In this document: positions 48,246 through 60,381 of the stretch, piece after piece
Position numbering within the stretch: position 1 is the first letter of the stretch
Layout of the letters: the number at the start of each line of letters is the position of its first letter
Translations under genes and position numbers: made by a program
The notes under the pieces: model-generated
Databases searched by the model: none
What the model was told of the DNA's origin: nothing
What the model saw: only the letters and a program-made list of their open reading frames with translations
Source: Grifola frondosa
Taxonomy: Eukaryota > Basidiomycota > Agaricomycetes > Polyporales > Grifolaceae
DNA: 64,000 nt
Assembly (NCBI GenBank): GCA_001683735.1
Contig: LUGG01000002.1
Location: 1,426,001-1,490,000, forward strand
Direction of reading: 5' to 3'

Positions 48246-51007
48246 ATGTCTTCCCCATGGCCGACATCAGATCATGGTGACCCTTCTCGCTCAGGCGCTA
48301 CCACCCCAGACGACTCCCATCCACGAACTCCACAGACGTCCAGCTTCGAGTCGCCTCTCTTATCCCCGGACTCTAGAGACCCGCCATCTCCAAGGTCCAA
48401 CTCTCGCTCTTTTATTGCCCCCAACTTCGTCTCCTCCCCCCTCAACCCCAACAACGGCTCGCCCCATGCCGTGCGCTCGCGTCCCGCTTCCCGAGGCAGC
48501 ACGTACTTTAATCGCATCGCATCCGAAGAGTCCCAGGCCCTCACAGCGCCGTTTGCATCCTTCGCATCTGGCCAGCGCGGCTCTATGGTGCTGTATCGCC
48601 TCGCCGCCGACGACCCGCATGACCAGCTCGCACCGCCAAGGACTCTTCACCAGCGCGACTCGGTCCTCTCTTCTTCTGGCGATTCCGTTTTCTCCTTGTC
48701 GTCCGACTCTAAGTACCCGTCAGGAGTCGTGACGTTGCAGCGCGGGTTCGTCCCGTACGCATACGACCCGGACCTCGACAAAGACGCGCCCGACGACGAC
48801 GACGATTTCCTCCACTTGCCAGAGTACGGTGACAACCGCACACACTTCTGGTCGTGGCGCGGGATTTCGAACGTCAGCGTGCTTGTCATCTTGACCGCAG
48901 CGCTGCTCACGCTGTTCATTTGCTACCCTGTCCTCGACTTTGTGCGAAACGAGGCGCGCAACCTCGCCATCGACGGGAACATCAGGATCAACGCGACGGG
49001 CCAGGCACCACTGCTGTGAGTCGCGATATGGCATCTGCTTGTGTGTGCGCTGACCCCGCACAGCTTCCAAATGCCTCAGCTGATTGACCCGGAGACCCCG
49101 GACTCAGCGAAGACGCGCACGGGCTTCGACGGCCAGCAGTATGAGCTCGTGTTCTCAGACGAGTTCAATACCGACGGTCGCACGTTCTACCCCGGCGACG
49201 ATCCGTACTGGGAGGCCGCAAACATCTGGTACGGCTCCACTGGGGACCTCGAGTGGTATGACCCGTCACAAATCACTACGCAGAACGGCTCGCTGCGCAT
49301 CACGATGGAGCAGGTCACGGATGTCTCGCTGAACCACAACCTTTCATACAAGAGCGGCATGCTTCAGAGCTGGAATAAGTTCTGCTTCACGAGCGGGTAC
49401 ATCGAGGTGTCGATGACCCTCCCAGGGCCGGACTCGAATACCGAGGGTTACGTGAGCACTGCATTTACTAGATCGCTGAGAGTGTGCTCGTGCTCATATT
49501 GTCTTATCTTTAGTGGCCTGGAGCATGGACGATGGGTAACTTGGGTAGACCCGGATACAGGGCGACTACTGACGGAACGTGGCCGTACTCGTAAGTCACT
49601 TTGTTGTTCGTATTACGCCGCCTCCGAACTAACAGCGCATGACGGATAGGTACGGCGCGTGCGACGTCGGCTCTTTCCCGAATCAGACCTACGCCAACGA
49701 TTCGGGACCCGCTGCTGCGCTTCACTCAGATTTCTCCAGATCGAAGTACAACTTCGAGCTTTCCTGGCTCCCTGGCCAAAGAGTATCGTATGTAACCCTT
49801 TTGGGACAGTTTTTTGTTTTGAGATCTCACTAATCGTCCACTTTGTAGTGCGTGTACGTGTCCCGGGGAGGATCACCCTGGGCCGGACGTCACGAAGGGC
49901 CGCGGCGCGCCCGAGATTGATATTCTAGAGGCTGAGAGAAACAAAACGTCAGGTGTCGGCCAGGTCGTCTCACAGTCCGCACAATTTGCGCCGTTCACAC
50001 ACGATTACATATACGGTAATACGACGCAGGACGAATGGTGGATTCGCGATCCGAGCATCACTCGTGCTAATTCTTACAAGTAAGTGTATGCTGGCACCTA
50101 AACGCTCCTTTTTCTGACGTAGTTTGTGCTTTCCAGGGGTTCTGCTATGTAAGTTTGATTAAGATTACCTGTCTTGATTTGGAGATCGTCAGGGCTGATT
50201 GGCTCGTCCTTTCTAGTCAACAGGCGGTGTCTGCGCTTACTAACCTCCCGGATGACATGTTCCAAGGCTCTGGCCAGGTATTCACCCCGTTAGGTTTGTA
50301 ACTTGCATGTACCATCCCATGATGCGTCTCCTCACGAGCATCGCTAGGTTTCGAGTACTGGGCGAACCCGTCGAGTCCTGCCGAAGGCTTTATTACATGG
50401 CAAGTGAACGGCCAACCATCGGTCACGATGGGTGCATCTGCCATGGCTGCCGACCAGGATACTGGAGGATCAATGGTCTCGCAGCGGCTGGTTCCAGAGG
50501 AGCCGATGGTAAGCCCCCTCGCACAGTGATATGTTGAGGTATTGACCGGCATATAGTCCATCGTCCTGAACTCGGGTATCTCACGTAAGTAACTCTCGCC
50601 CGTTCTGCATTGTGCGGATGCGATGATGACGTGCTCCTTTCGACAGCGAACTGGCAAACGATCGATCTTTCGACGATGGTGTTCCCGGCGATCATGCAAA
50701 TAGATTATGTACGGGTTTACCAGCGGGTGGGGCAGCAGAACATCGGCTGCGACCCGCCGGGGTACCCCACGTTGAATTATATCAACTCCCACCAGGAGGC
50801 GTATACCAGTGCGTCCCCCACATTCTCCCTGTGGCGCTGATCATGACGGTTAGTTTTGCAGATCCCAACCTGACATACTGGTCACAGCCTGCGCCCTCAG
50901 GCGCAGGCTATCCCTGGCCCAAAAATTCAGCAGTGAGTACTAAACTATCTCACGTACATCGGTACAGGGCGCTGATCATATGCTGGTAGTATGCGGGCGG
51001 GTGCTAG
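48246..51007 (+). CDS. KRE6: KRE6/SKN1-type beta-glucan synthesis protein (GH16)
   Basis: Twelve exons, 48246-49015 through 50990-51007, total 2133 nt (710 aa) with every splice phase consistent. A Ser/Pro-rich cytosolic N-terminus of about 220 residues is followed by a signal-anchor (VSVLVILTAALLTLFICYPV), so it is a type II membrane protein. The lumenal GH16-like domain has YELVFSDEFNTDGRTFYPGD, NIWYGSTGDLEWYDPSQITT, the catalytic-type motif APEIDILEAE (ExDxxE), SWLPGQRVS, CTCPGEDHPGPD and MVFPAIMQIDYVRVYQRVGQ. It ends PKNSAYAGGC. Kre6/Skn1 proteins act in the secretory pathway or plasma membrane to build beta-1,6-glucan. A 12-nt micro-exon (50137-50148) is needed to keep the frame. Confidence 0.93.
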
Positions 51008-51769
51008 AACATTCATTGTGCATGTCGGATCTAAGTTGGCATCTCTCATTCTCTCAATTATATCATGTCCCGGACTGTTCGTACCACCCTGCATCTACCC
51101 ACCCGCCGATTCCCCTTCCCCCCTGTCCCCTCCGCATCACTCCACGGACAACTGTCCACTCGCTCATTGATCTGCATCAATCGAATCACGCTAAGCTAAG
51201 ATAGGTCGCACTGTAGTAGGCAAAAGCGCTGCGCTGGGCCTCAGGGACTTTCTTCTTTCCATCCATCTAATGGGGACGTTTTGGCCGCTGCACCTGGTTG
51301 GACGCCCGAGAGCTAGTCTCGGCTGTTACTTATGTATTCTATTACCTTATCCTAGAGCCCTGCATAGGGAACCCCTCACTTATACCGCCGGTTCCTTCTT
51401 TCACCTTCTACCTCCCCTTTCCGCGTTGATTCGGAGTCGGGGGCGTGCGGCTCCGTCAACATTCACGTTGCATTGGTTTGAGTTGCATTTGTGCAAGTTA
51501 CATCCGTGCTGTTGTTGGTAATATAGTCTCTGGCTCTTTTTGCAGAGGTGAAGCCAAAGGCGTCGGCGTGTTGTCGTCAGTACATATGTACATAGCTATC
51601 TTGCACGTTGGACAGTCGAAAGAAATCGAACATGAGCTTCTATCCCATAGGTATGATTGGATTTTCTCTATGTAGCTTCAGATTGAGAATAAGTTACAAT
51701 ATTTTGCCGGGCAACGAGCCAAAATCCAACTCATTCATGCATTATGGCAACGCCTCCAACTGCACGTCC
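51008..51769. other. Intergenic, no gene seen
   Basis: Pyrimidine-rich 3' flank of KRE6 and short ORFs without signatures, up to the start of repeat copy A. Confidence 0.5.
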
Positions 51770-52978
51770 ACTTCTATGCTGAGGTCGCAGGTGCCAAGGC
51801 GAATGCCTTGGCGAGAAGTACAGAGTGCGGTCCACACGTGCCCGCCGTGCTCGACAAAAAATGGTATGCGCCATTCCTCTGGCCCGCGAACAGCCTCCGA
51901 GCGTTCGTGTTGAGGACGGTCAAGTCTCTTCTACCAGTGTCTCCCTGAGTCCAGGCCAACCTCAGGGAGACGGCGATCGCGGAAAAGAGCGTGCAATCAC
52001 CACTGTAGAGAGCATCTGTGCAGCTGGGCTAGGTGCGAGTGAAAGTCTGCAACCGGACATCGTCATCAGAGCCTCAATATCGACCACGTTGGGCGGCTGT
52101 GTACCATTGAACTGCAGACGATGTCTATATGAACGCTGTAGGCATGCAGATGAGCGTATATTAGACACTCGTGGCATCACACGGGTCATCTGCCGGAAAC
52201 CGTGACAAGCATGTGCAACTTAAGGCATTGCTCCTAAAGAATATGCTGTTCCATCGTGTCGCAAGAGCAACGCGCAGTCCGTTGGTAGGATGTCCTTCCC
52301 AGCTTGAGAGCTCAGAACAATGGTAGCGCAGGCACTGGAATAATACATCTAGTAGATGGCATGGCAATCAGAAGGCCTGATATGTTGTCGCGCCAGAACA
52401 GGTGAGCATGTATCGCAGCTGGTCCGCAGGGAGAAAGCAGAACGTGCACCGCGGAAAGACTACGGCAGCCTGCGGCGACGTATCCTAGCCATGGTCGTCC
52501 TTCTGTGTCAGGGCGGCACGCCTGTATTGTTCCGCGGGAGGTCGGAGAGAATCACGGAACTTGGAATACAGCATAGACGTCACAAATGGCGAAGAGAAGA
52601 TGAGCGGAGAGGCAGAAAACTTTGGGGCATGATCGCTGTATCCTCGGCAGGTGGTGTGAGGTATCTAGAATGATGCAGAGGGTCATAAGCGAAGAATGAT
52701 CCTGCCAACTCAACGGAAGGTTTGCTGAGGGAAACGTCAGCGGATGCGAATCAAATTCCAATCATTTGTATGATCTCCCATTTTACTTCCACGTTATGCT
52801 CTTTTTCAAGAGGTCGTTGACACCAAATCGAACGAGGGCTTCTGCCCTATATTTGAAACGCTCATCAATTCCAGTAACATTGAATCCATGTCTTAGTTCC
52901 CCAATTTGGACGGTATCATAGAAACAGTTCAGTCCTGATAAGAGCGGTAAGATGTTGGACCACTCACAGGAATTGACA
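51770..52978 (+). repeat. Long dispersed direct repeat, copy A
   Basis: Strongly similar and colinear with 55,607-56,477. Both start ACTTYTATGCTGAGGTC and share GCGGTCCACACGTGCCCGCC, GACGGCGATCGCGGAAAAGA, GGCTGTGTACCATTGAACTG, CAACGCGCAGTCCGTTGGTA and GAAGAATGATCCTGCCAACT. Both end near AAGAGCGGTAAGATG...CACTC-CAGGAATTG. Copy A has two extra segments (about 52,490-52,650 and 52,725-52,935). Parts read on the minus strand look weakly coding in both copies, but no family was recognised. Confidence 0.85.
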
Positions 52979-53630
52979 ATGAGCCACATAGATTATTATC
53001 CCATCACTTATTTCGCGTCAAACAGACCAGTGTCTCTATGATACGCGTCGTCCACGGTTGTTGAAAAGCTTGGCAGCAAACTCGTACAGTCCCGGACATT
53101 TGGACATCATCCTCAACAAAGGTATGGGCAATTGTAAGAAAACACATCGATGCGGCCCATCTCGAGGTCGCCGCCGCCTTGGGAGGGGGAGGGGGGTTGG
53201 ATGCTCCAAGCCTTAGGTTATTTCAGGATAGCTTGGATATTTGTATACCGATTCGAAGTGCGCTTGTGATCACTATCCGAGGCTAGTACTAGAACACCAG
53301 CGCGAGAGTATGGGAGAGTATGGGCCTGCCGCCTCATCATGGAAAATAAGTAGACGGTAATTGCGATCACGTGATGGACGCGATCGATAGTGGGGTGCAG
53401 GCTGTCGGCGGTCGCTCTGTAGAGGAGTTGATTGGTGCTCAGCGCTGCTAAGGCTTACCGGTATCACAGCTCACGACGCCGTACCAGTTGGTTTCTTGTC
53501 AGGGACGACAGTTCCAGCTTGACTCACTCGGCAGACTCGAACTTCAAGTAGCTCAATAAAAAAACCGCCACCGACACTCTCTGTGACGCTTTTGCCGACG
53601 ATAACCAAGCTCTCACCCACAGTATCTGCT
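52979..53630. other. Intergenic with G-rich tract
   Basis: Upstream of the F-box gene. A run of G triplets to hexamers separated by A lies at 53,181-53,198. No gene. Confidence 0.5.
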
Positions 53631-55554
53631 ATGGCGTTGTTACATTGCATTGATCGGAATATGTTCGATCTCGTTTCTGATGATGTACTCCTAGCGATTG
53701 TGGATGTTTCTGATATGGCAGCTGTAGAGGAATTAGCTAAGGTACGTCGCCAAGAAGCATTACCTGCTATTACTTGAGAAAGAGGATATTCACTTTGTTG
53801 CGAAGACCTGTCATCGACTTCGTTCCGTAGTAATTCAAGCCACTCGACCTTATCGTCTTGATTTACATCATCTCGGAATGAGATACATTCGTTCTTGCGC
53901 AACGCCTTCCATCACGCTCCCGGAAGCACGCTCGGCTTTGGCTCATCGAGCTCATCGATGGAGGACCATGATGCCCAAGAGTGTCGGTGTGTCATTTTAT
54001 CATGACGATGCCTCCAACCTAGTATTTGCATCCGACAAGATTTTGTTTCGAGAATACCTTCGCATCACGATTTCTCACATTGCTAGCAATCAAGAGAAGC
54101 ATTTCGATGACTACGAGGATGAAATTATATCATATGCCATAGATCCTCTCCAAAATCTTGTTGTTTTCCTCCAGTTCGACACGCAGATGCCGTAAGCATG
54201 TATCCAGACCGATATCGATCTTACTCAACTCCTTTACAGTCGTACACCAATTCCGCACGTTGTTGGGGAAGTATATCTGCGCATACTTGCGGCGGACACT
54301 TTGACACCTCACCCTCATGCGCTGTCTCCTTGTGTCGATCTCGGTATCAGTACTTGGGATGATGTCCTGATTGAAAGAGGGCCCAGGATTATGGGGCGCC
54401 GGTGTGGCGTGCTCTGTTCTCAGGAAAAGACATATTTCTTGAGCTTGATAGATTGGACCAATCCGCAATGCACGCCACGCATTGTAAGTTTCCCCGAATA
54501 TTCATGCGAGTTTTGCCACTGACGAATTTGACCCAGTATGCTTTGAACCATGGCGTTGCTTTGGACCTTCTTTTTATTACCGACACAATCATTCTAGTCT
54601 TCCACTCCCAAAAGAGAAGCTGCAATAATTTTCTAGGCCCATACATCGTCTCCGCATATCAACTTGACATTGCAAGCATTGGGGAGAGTCCACGCAGCGA
54701 TCTCTTACTGTCCCTGGCTCTACCTACTCTACATGCAAATATAGAATTATCTCAAGCAACACTACGTGCTGGTGGGCGATTGCCGAATTCGCTCAGCGAC
54801 ATCCTTATCGACAACAAATCATGTTCCTTCGAGCAGCCTGATCTCACTTCGAGCATTTTACTCATCTCTATGTCCCTTTCAACACCTATGGATGATGCAT
54901 TTTGGACGCTCAATGTTGCGGTAGACTTGGATGGCCTCTGCCGGTTAATCAAGACGAAATCTCCTGATCAGTCTACAATTCCGTGGTCACACTGGGGACC
55001 CTCCATCAGTCGTGTGTTTCATTCTTCGCTTCCTGAGCTCGAGTACACTCCCCGGTATGGCAACGTTCATGGCCGTAGAGTGTCGTTTGCCATTCCCAGT
55101 CATTATCACGGGGAAGATAGCATCTGGTCTTCTTCGGACCATTCACGCTACCGACTCGGCGTGCTCGACTTCAATGCCGCTACCATCGTATGGGCGCAAG
55201 CCTTAATACGAGATGGCATTCCGTTACCGGGCGACAGTAGTTTGGTCATGGAGCCGTCCATCCTTGAACCAGATGACGTGTTCGCGGAGAAATGCGAAAG
55301 TTCTCTTCCCTACTATCGGGCTTACCTCGAAAATACACATCGACCTCAGGGCTACGGGATTACTGAAGATTACTTCTTTGTACATGTGAGTTTCATGGTT
55401 GCTGTAACATCTCTTCATAGTGATTAACAATTTGCCTATCATTGGACAGTCCGCTGTGCCACTTGACGAAGTGAGTACTACTAACGCATTTGTTCTGCTT
55501 TTACGTTGACATCATTGTTAGGACGGACGTCACTTGCGCATTTACCACTTCTGA
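53631..55554 (+). CDS. F-box protein, intact, flanked by direct repeats
   Basis: Six exons: 53631-53741, 53806-54191, 54240-54483, 54537-55385, 55450-55470, 55522-55554, total 1644 nt (547 aa), all phases consistent. The F-box-like start is MFDLVSDDVLLAIVDVSDMA, then ELAK joined by the first intron to TCHRLRSVVIQATRPYRLDL. The remainder is rich in short beta-strand-like segments (LQNLVVFLQFD, FLSLIDWTNPQ, DLLFITDTIILVFHSQKR, YRLGVLDFNAATIVWAQAL), like F-box/propeller proteins of agaricomycetes. It ends DGRHLRIYHF. Similar in layout, but not closely in sequence, to the gene at 34.7 kb. Probable SCF adaptor; substrate unknown. Confidence 0.8.
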
Positions 55555-55606
55555 TCTCCAGCTGAATTCACCGATCACAATTTATACCCTCGAGAATATG
55601 TATCAC

Positions 55607-56477
55607 TTTTATGCTGAGGTCTCGGATGCCAAGGCGAATGCCTCCCCGCGAACTATAAAATGCGGTCCACACGTGCCCGCCGTACTTGACAAAAAAATAG
55701 TATGCACCATTCTCTAGCGCACGAACGGCCCCGGAGAGCCTTTGTGCTGAGGACATTCGAGTCTCTTCTATATCTTGAGCCTCAGATGAAACCTCGGGAT
55801 GACGGCGATCGCGGAAAAGAGAATGCGATAACCGCTGTAGAAATGCTAGGCCAGAGGTGCAAGTGAAAGTCTGCAACCCGACATTGTCGTCAGAGCCTTG
55901 ATACCGACTACATTTCGCGGCTGTGTACCATTGAACTGCGGACGCCGTCTATACGAATGCTGTAGGCATGCAGATGAGCATATATCAGACACTCGTGGCA
56001 TCACACGGACCTCACCTGCTAGCCGGAAACACATGCGCGGTGACAAGAAACCCTTAGCGCATGTGCAGCTTAAGGTATTGCTCTTAAAAATATGCTGTTC
56101 CATCGCGTCACAAGAGCAACGCGCAGTCCGTTGGTAGGATGTCCTTCCCAGCTTGAGAACTCAAAAGAATATTAGCGGAGGCACTGGACTGATAGGTAGA
56201 TGGCATGACAATTAGAAGGCCTGGTATGTTGTCGAGCCAGAACAGGTCAGCATGTATCGCAGCGCACAGCTGGTCTGCAGGGAGAGAGCAGAACGTGCAC
56301 AGCGGAAAGACTACGGTAGCCTGCGGCGACGTAACGTTGTATCCTCGGCATCGAGGGTGGTGTGAGATATCTAGAATGATGCGGAGGATCACATAGTAAG
56401 CGAAGAATGATCCTGCCAACTCAACGGATTCTGCGCGGAAAGAGCGGTAAGATGCTAGATCACTCGCAGGAATTGGA
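55607..56477 (+). repeat. Long dispersed direct repeat, copy B
   Basis: Second copy of the 51,770-52,978 repeat, same orientation, starting about 50 nt after the F-box stop codon. It lacks the two extra segments of copy A. A minus-strand reading (ENGAYYFFVKYGGHVWTAF) is only partly kept in copy A, where frames differ. Confidence 0.85.
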
Positions 56478-56763
56478 GGCAAACACTCTTTCGCCTTAAG
56501 TGCGCTCCAGCGCTGCCACCGCGGCGCCACCACCACTACCACCATGATATGCGCACTGTGGCCCTAGGGTTGCAATATGCTGCTCCAGGAAATGCTAAAG
56601 GGGCCACGACATTAGCAAAATGACAAGGCAACGAACAAGATTCACAGGCTGTCATCACGTCTATGAACCGTATTACAGAATATTCCCACCTAAAATGTAT
56701 CCCGGCCATATGTTCACGCATACATCTGCCTCTGTATTACCTCCTGCGAGAGGCGGATTAAGA

Positions 56764-58767
56764 AGAAACTCATGTACAGGAAGTCACAAGCTCGCGTGCT
56801 CGCTTCCCCAAACCTGTGGAACAGTACAAGGTGTTATCCTTCTTTGGAAGCAACATCATAATCACCGAGGGCGACGAGTGGAAGCGGCAACGAAAGATCA
56901 CAGCGCCCGCGTTCTCTGAGGTACGTGCTGCCATTGTCACAGCATTTTGAAGCTTACTTGTACTCTACTCCCTTGCGCCTGTCTTGGACCTACCGTCTGT
57001 CTACACATGTCGTACATTTAACCTTTAGCGGAATAACAGGCTTGTGTGGGACGAGTCTGTAAATATTGTGCTCGATCTCTTCGACAATGTGTGGGGAACG
57101 CAGGACAGCATCACTGTAGATCATATTGTTGATCTGACCGTGCCGGTATGCACCTTCCTGTAGTCCGACTAGTATCGAGGCTCATCCCCATCCCCATAAC
57201 ACGCTCTTCGTACGCTCCTGTCATATGCAGATCGCCTTGTTCGTGATTGGCGTTGCAGGTTTTGGCCAGCACGTAGCCTGGACGGGTGATCAAGTCATCC
57301 CCGCCGGACACTCTATGACTTTCAAGGCGAGTTTTAATTCTATATATGCGCCCTCTCTGAGCAAGAGAGTTAATTTGTTCACGATCAGGATGCGCTTCAC
57401 GAAGTTTCAACTAAATTACTCCTGAAGCTGATCTTGCCCGACTGGGTGCTCAACTGGGGCCCACAGAGACTATACGTCGCTTCAAGCTGGCATATGATAA
57501 TCTCGAGGTGTATCCTCTTCTCTTTCCTATTTTTGTAAAGGTAAACTGATGGCGTGGTGCAGCGCTACATGGTGGAGATGGTGCAGACCCGCAAGACGGC
57601 TGAGAAGAAAGAGGAACGCTATGATCTATTCAGCAGTTGATTAGACGCGAACGAGGAGGAATCGGAGGGAGAAACAAAGTTGAGTGATAGCGAGCTTGTC
57701 GGTGAGTCTCCTCAGTTTTGAATTCCATGAGCATGCGCTAACGAAGATTGGCAGGGAACATCTTCGTCTTTCTCATCGCCGGTGAGTCATCTCTTTCTTC
57801 TCAGCCTAGTTTGATCAATCCCAATAACTGTCTATCAGGACAGAGGTAGGCAATTAATCATAAGCATTGTTAATGTGTTGTGTCAACTGGCAAATCAGAC
57901 ACTGCGCATACACTTGCATTCACTTTGCCTTGTTGCGCTGTATCCAGACGACAGGAAATTCTGTATCAGCATATCAAGAGTGTCCTTCCTGATGGTAGAA
58001 GACCTGTGCGTGTCGACTGAAGGTACACATCGCTTTGCGCTCACAAATCAAGATTATCAGAATTACGAAGACATGGGATCACTAACCTATTCCATGGCGT
58101 GCGTCATGTTTCAAGGCCATTTTTCCAAAAGTGTTGCTAATACTGACTACTCCGCTTTCAACAATAGAGTATTCAATGAGACCCTCCGGATGTTCCCCCC
58201 TGTCAGTCTACCATTGCTTTTGCAGTAGCATTGAGCCTTACACCCCTCCCTCCCTGATGTAGGTCTTAGCATTCCGAAGAGTAGTGCAGAGGATACGACG
58301 CTCGTCACCTCCAACCCGCTGGCGAGAAGCTTACCGTCCCCATCCCACAAGGCACCTACATCCTCCTCACCTCCCCGGTCTGCACTACAATCGTGAGTGC
58401 CCTAGCAGCATTGCGCTTCCTATGAGCGGACACTAACATTGACCTGGCGGGCAGCGCGATACTGGGAAGATCCGCACGCGTTTAAGCCCTTGCGCTTCCT
58501 TGGAGATTGGCCCGCGATGCGTTCCTACCGTTCAGCGGAGGTCCTCGCGCTTGTGTGGGCCGTCGGTGCATACAGATTGACTGATGTTATCATGTATCAT
58601 TCATCTTGGTTGTGTGCAGTTCACTGAAGACGGAGGCTGTCGCGGTTCTGTCGCTCATTGTATCATGCTACACGATCGAGGTGAAGGAGGAACCGCAATT
58701 CGCCGCGGAGACGTTCGAGCAGCGGAGGGAGCGCTTGCTTAAGTGCAGCAGGAGCCTCACAATTTAG
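56764..58767 (+). pseudogene. Cytochrome P450, 5' part missing and frame disrupted
   Basis: The first recognisable exon (to 56920) starts inside the protein: VTSSRARFPKPVEQYKVLSF and EGDEWKRQRKITAPAFSE (helix C WxxxR). Later exons give LVWDESVNIVLDLFDNVWGT, IALFVIGVAGFG, YMVEMVQTRKTAEKKEERYD and GNIFVFLIAG. The oxygen-binding GxETT region near 57,840-57,900 is split by an intron and off frame. NETLRMFPPV holds the ExxR motif, then RYWEDPHAFKPLRFLGDWP and the heme loop FSGGPRACVGRR. It ends at 58767. The membrane anchor and about the first 100 residues are not found; repeat copy B ends 290 nt upstream. Pseudogene, or gene with undetected 5' exons and base errors. Class II fungal P450, substrate unknown. 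Confidence 0.72.
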
Positions 58768-60381
58768 TGAGTTTTGTTCTCATCTTTTGTTCTGTGCATC
58801 AGCTCAATGATTTCCAAAGCCCGGTGAGGACACCTTTGGTATTCAAACGGAGATGAGTAGTTTGGGACCTCCACGGCCTGTGTTCGATATTCCGATCCTG
58901 TCCCCAATTCGCCTATGGCTGAGTAAACTGCCTTACCCCACTCAATGCCATCAGATGCCGTCTAATATATTGCGAAATTTATCTAAAGCTACTTTTTATG
59001 CGGCACACTATTTACCTAGCCGCACGCCTCTCATTTGGCCAATACCATCACAAAACAGGATCCATTAAGCTTTTTAAGCCTTGTATTTTTCCTAATATAG
59101 CTATTGTCCGTCACCCGCGAACTGCGTTCAGCTTCGGCATACTGAAGTTTCCCTTGCTCTGGTAAAGGTTACTCCTTCTGTGTGCGGATTCCGTGATCCG
59201 CATGCGTCAGCAACATCCAATGAAGTGAGGTTGGCTTCGTGATATCACTGAAGACGGTCGGACCTCGTCCATTCAATCTCAAGGTCTTTTCTTCCAAAGT
59301 TCCCCTCTGCCCCATGCTAGCGGGTTTGGGATCGCATAAAAGGTGCGTTCAGGCTTCCAACTTCCCGGTAATTGTCGCGAGACGTTCGGAATAGTTACAT
59401 CCGTTCTCACCGGCGCTCACATCATGGTTCGCAGGTCGGGGCTTACAGGTAGCGCAGTTTCGTATCCTTGGTGTTCCCATGATATACTATTGACTCGAAT
59501 CAGGATCAGTGCCCCAAAATTTCGTCAGACTGAAGGCCAGTTAGAGAGGTCGTTCTGTTGCCGTTTTGGTCCATTGGACCCGCGTCTGATTGCATGACTG
59601 TGCATCTATCTACGGATCCATCCATCTCGGTGAGCTTTCCATATCAGGCGGCATCGTGCTCTACCCGCGCGGAACTGTAGATGGTTGCGATAATATCCAG
59701 GGTTGGTGCGCCATGAGATAGCAGGAGACTAAATTTGCAGTGTTTTTCGTCGTGATGTCTAGGCGAAATTGCAGCTATCCATTGTCGTCTTCTTGAGACG
59801 TTTGAGAGTTATCCCCGTGCCTTATCTTGTGCCCAATGAGGACGCCTCCGTATCCGAGGCCACGGAACCGTATGGGCGGCGAGCGCAGCGTGGTCGCATA
59901 TCTCCATGACGGCATCCAATGGCTGGATGCGTCTTTTCAATTGTAGCAACAATTGGCTCCATTGGGCTACCTCTGATGAGTTATCATGATTCAGTAGAGG
60001 AAAGGTATACTTGTATAATACGCACAAATATCGATTGTTCTTGCGAGATTGTCTCCGTCAAGTGCCAGATAGTAAGTGGGGGCAGTCTAGCCGTGCTCGT
60101 CGCTAGGAGTCACGGCCAATATATGAGATTCGTTACAAACCAAGGGAACAACAAAAGATCTAAAAAATACATCTGGGTATTGAGAAAGCACCGCAGAGGA
60201 CAGAACGGGAAGCGGGGATGGCGTTGGCGAAACCCGAAGCTGTTGGATGGGGAGTAGTGGGTCGGAACGTGATAGCGTTCGCGTGGTATAACAGCAGCTA
60301 AGATATTGACAACGACATGAGAGAGAAACGCTGCAATGAATGGACAGACGTACCAGACATGGAACACATTCGTACTTATTC
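58768..60381. other. Long interval without a supported gene
   Basis: Convergent 3' flanks of the P450 (+) and zinc-finger (-) genes. ORFs here are short and featureless. Confidence 0.45.

Noticed and set aside
51770..56477. LTR retrotransposon with the F-box gene as cargo
   Set aside because: No reverse transcriptase, integrase, primer-binding site or TG...CA ends were seen, and the two repeats differ by large indels.
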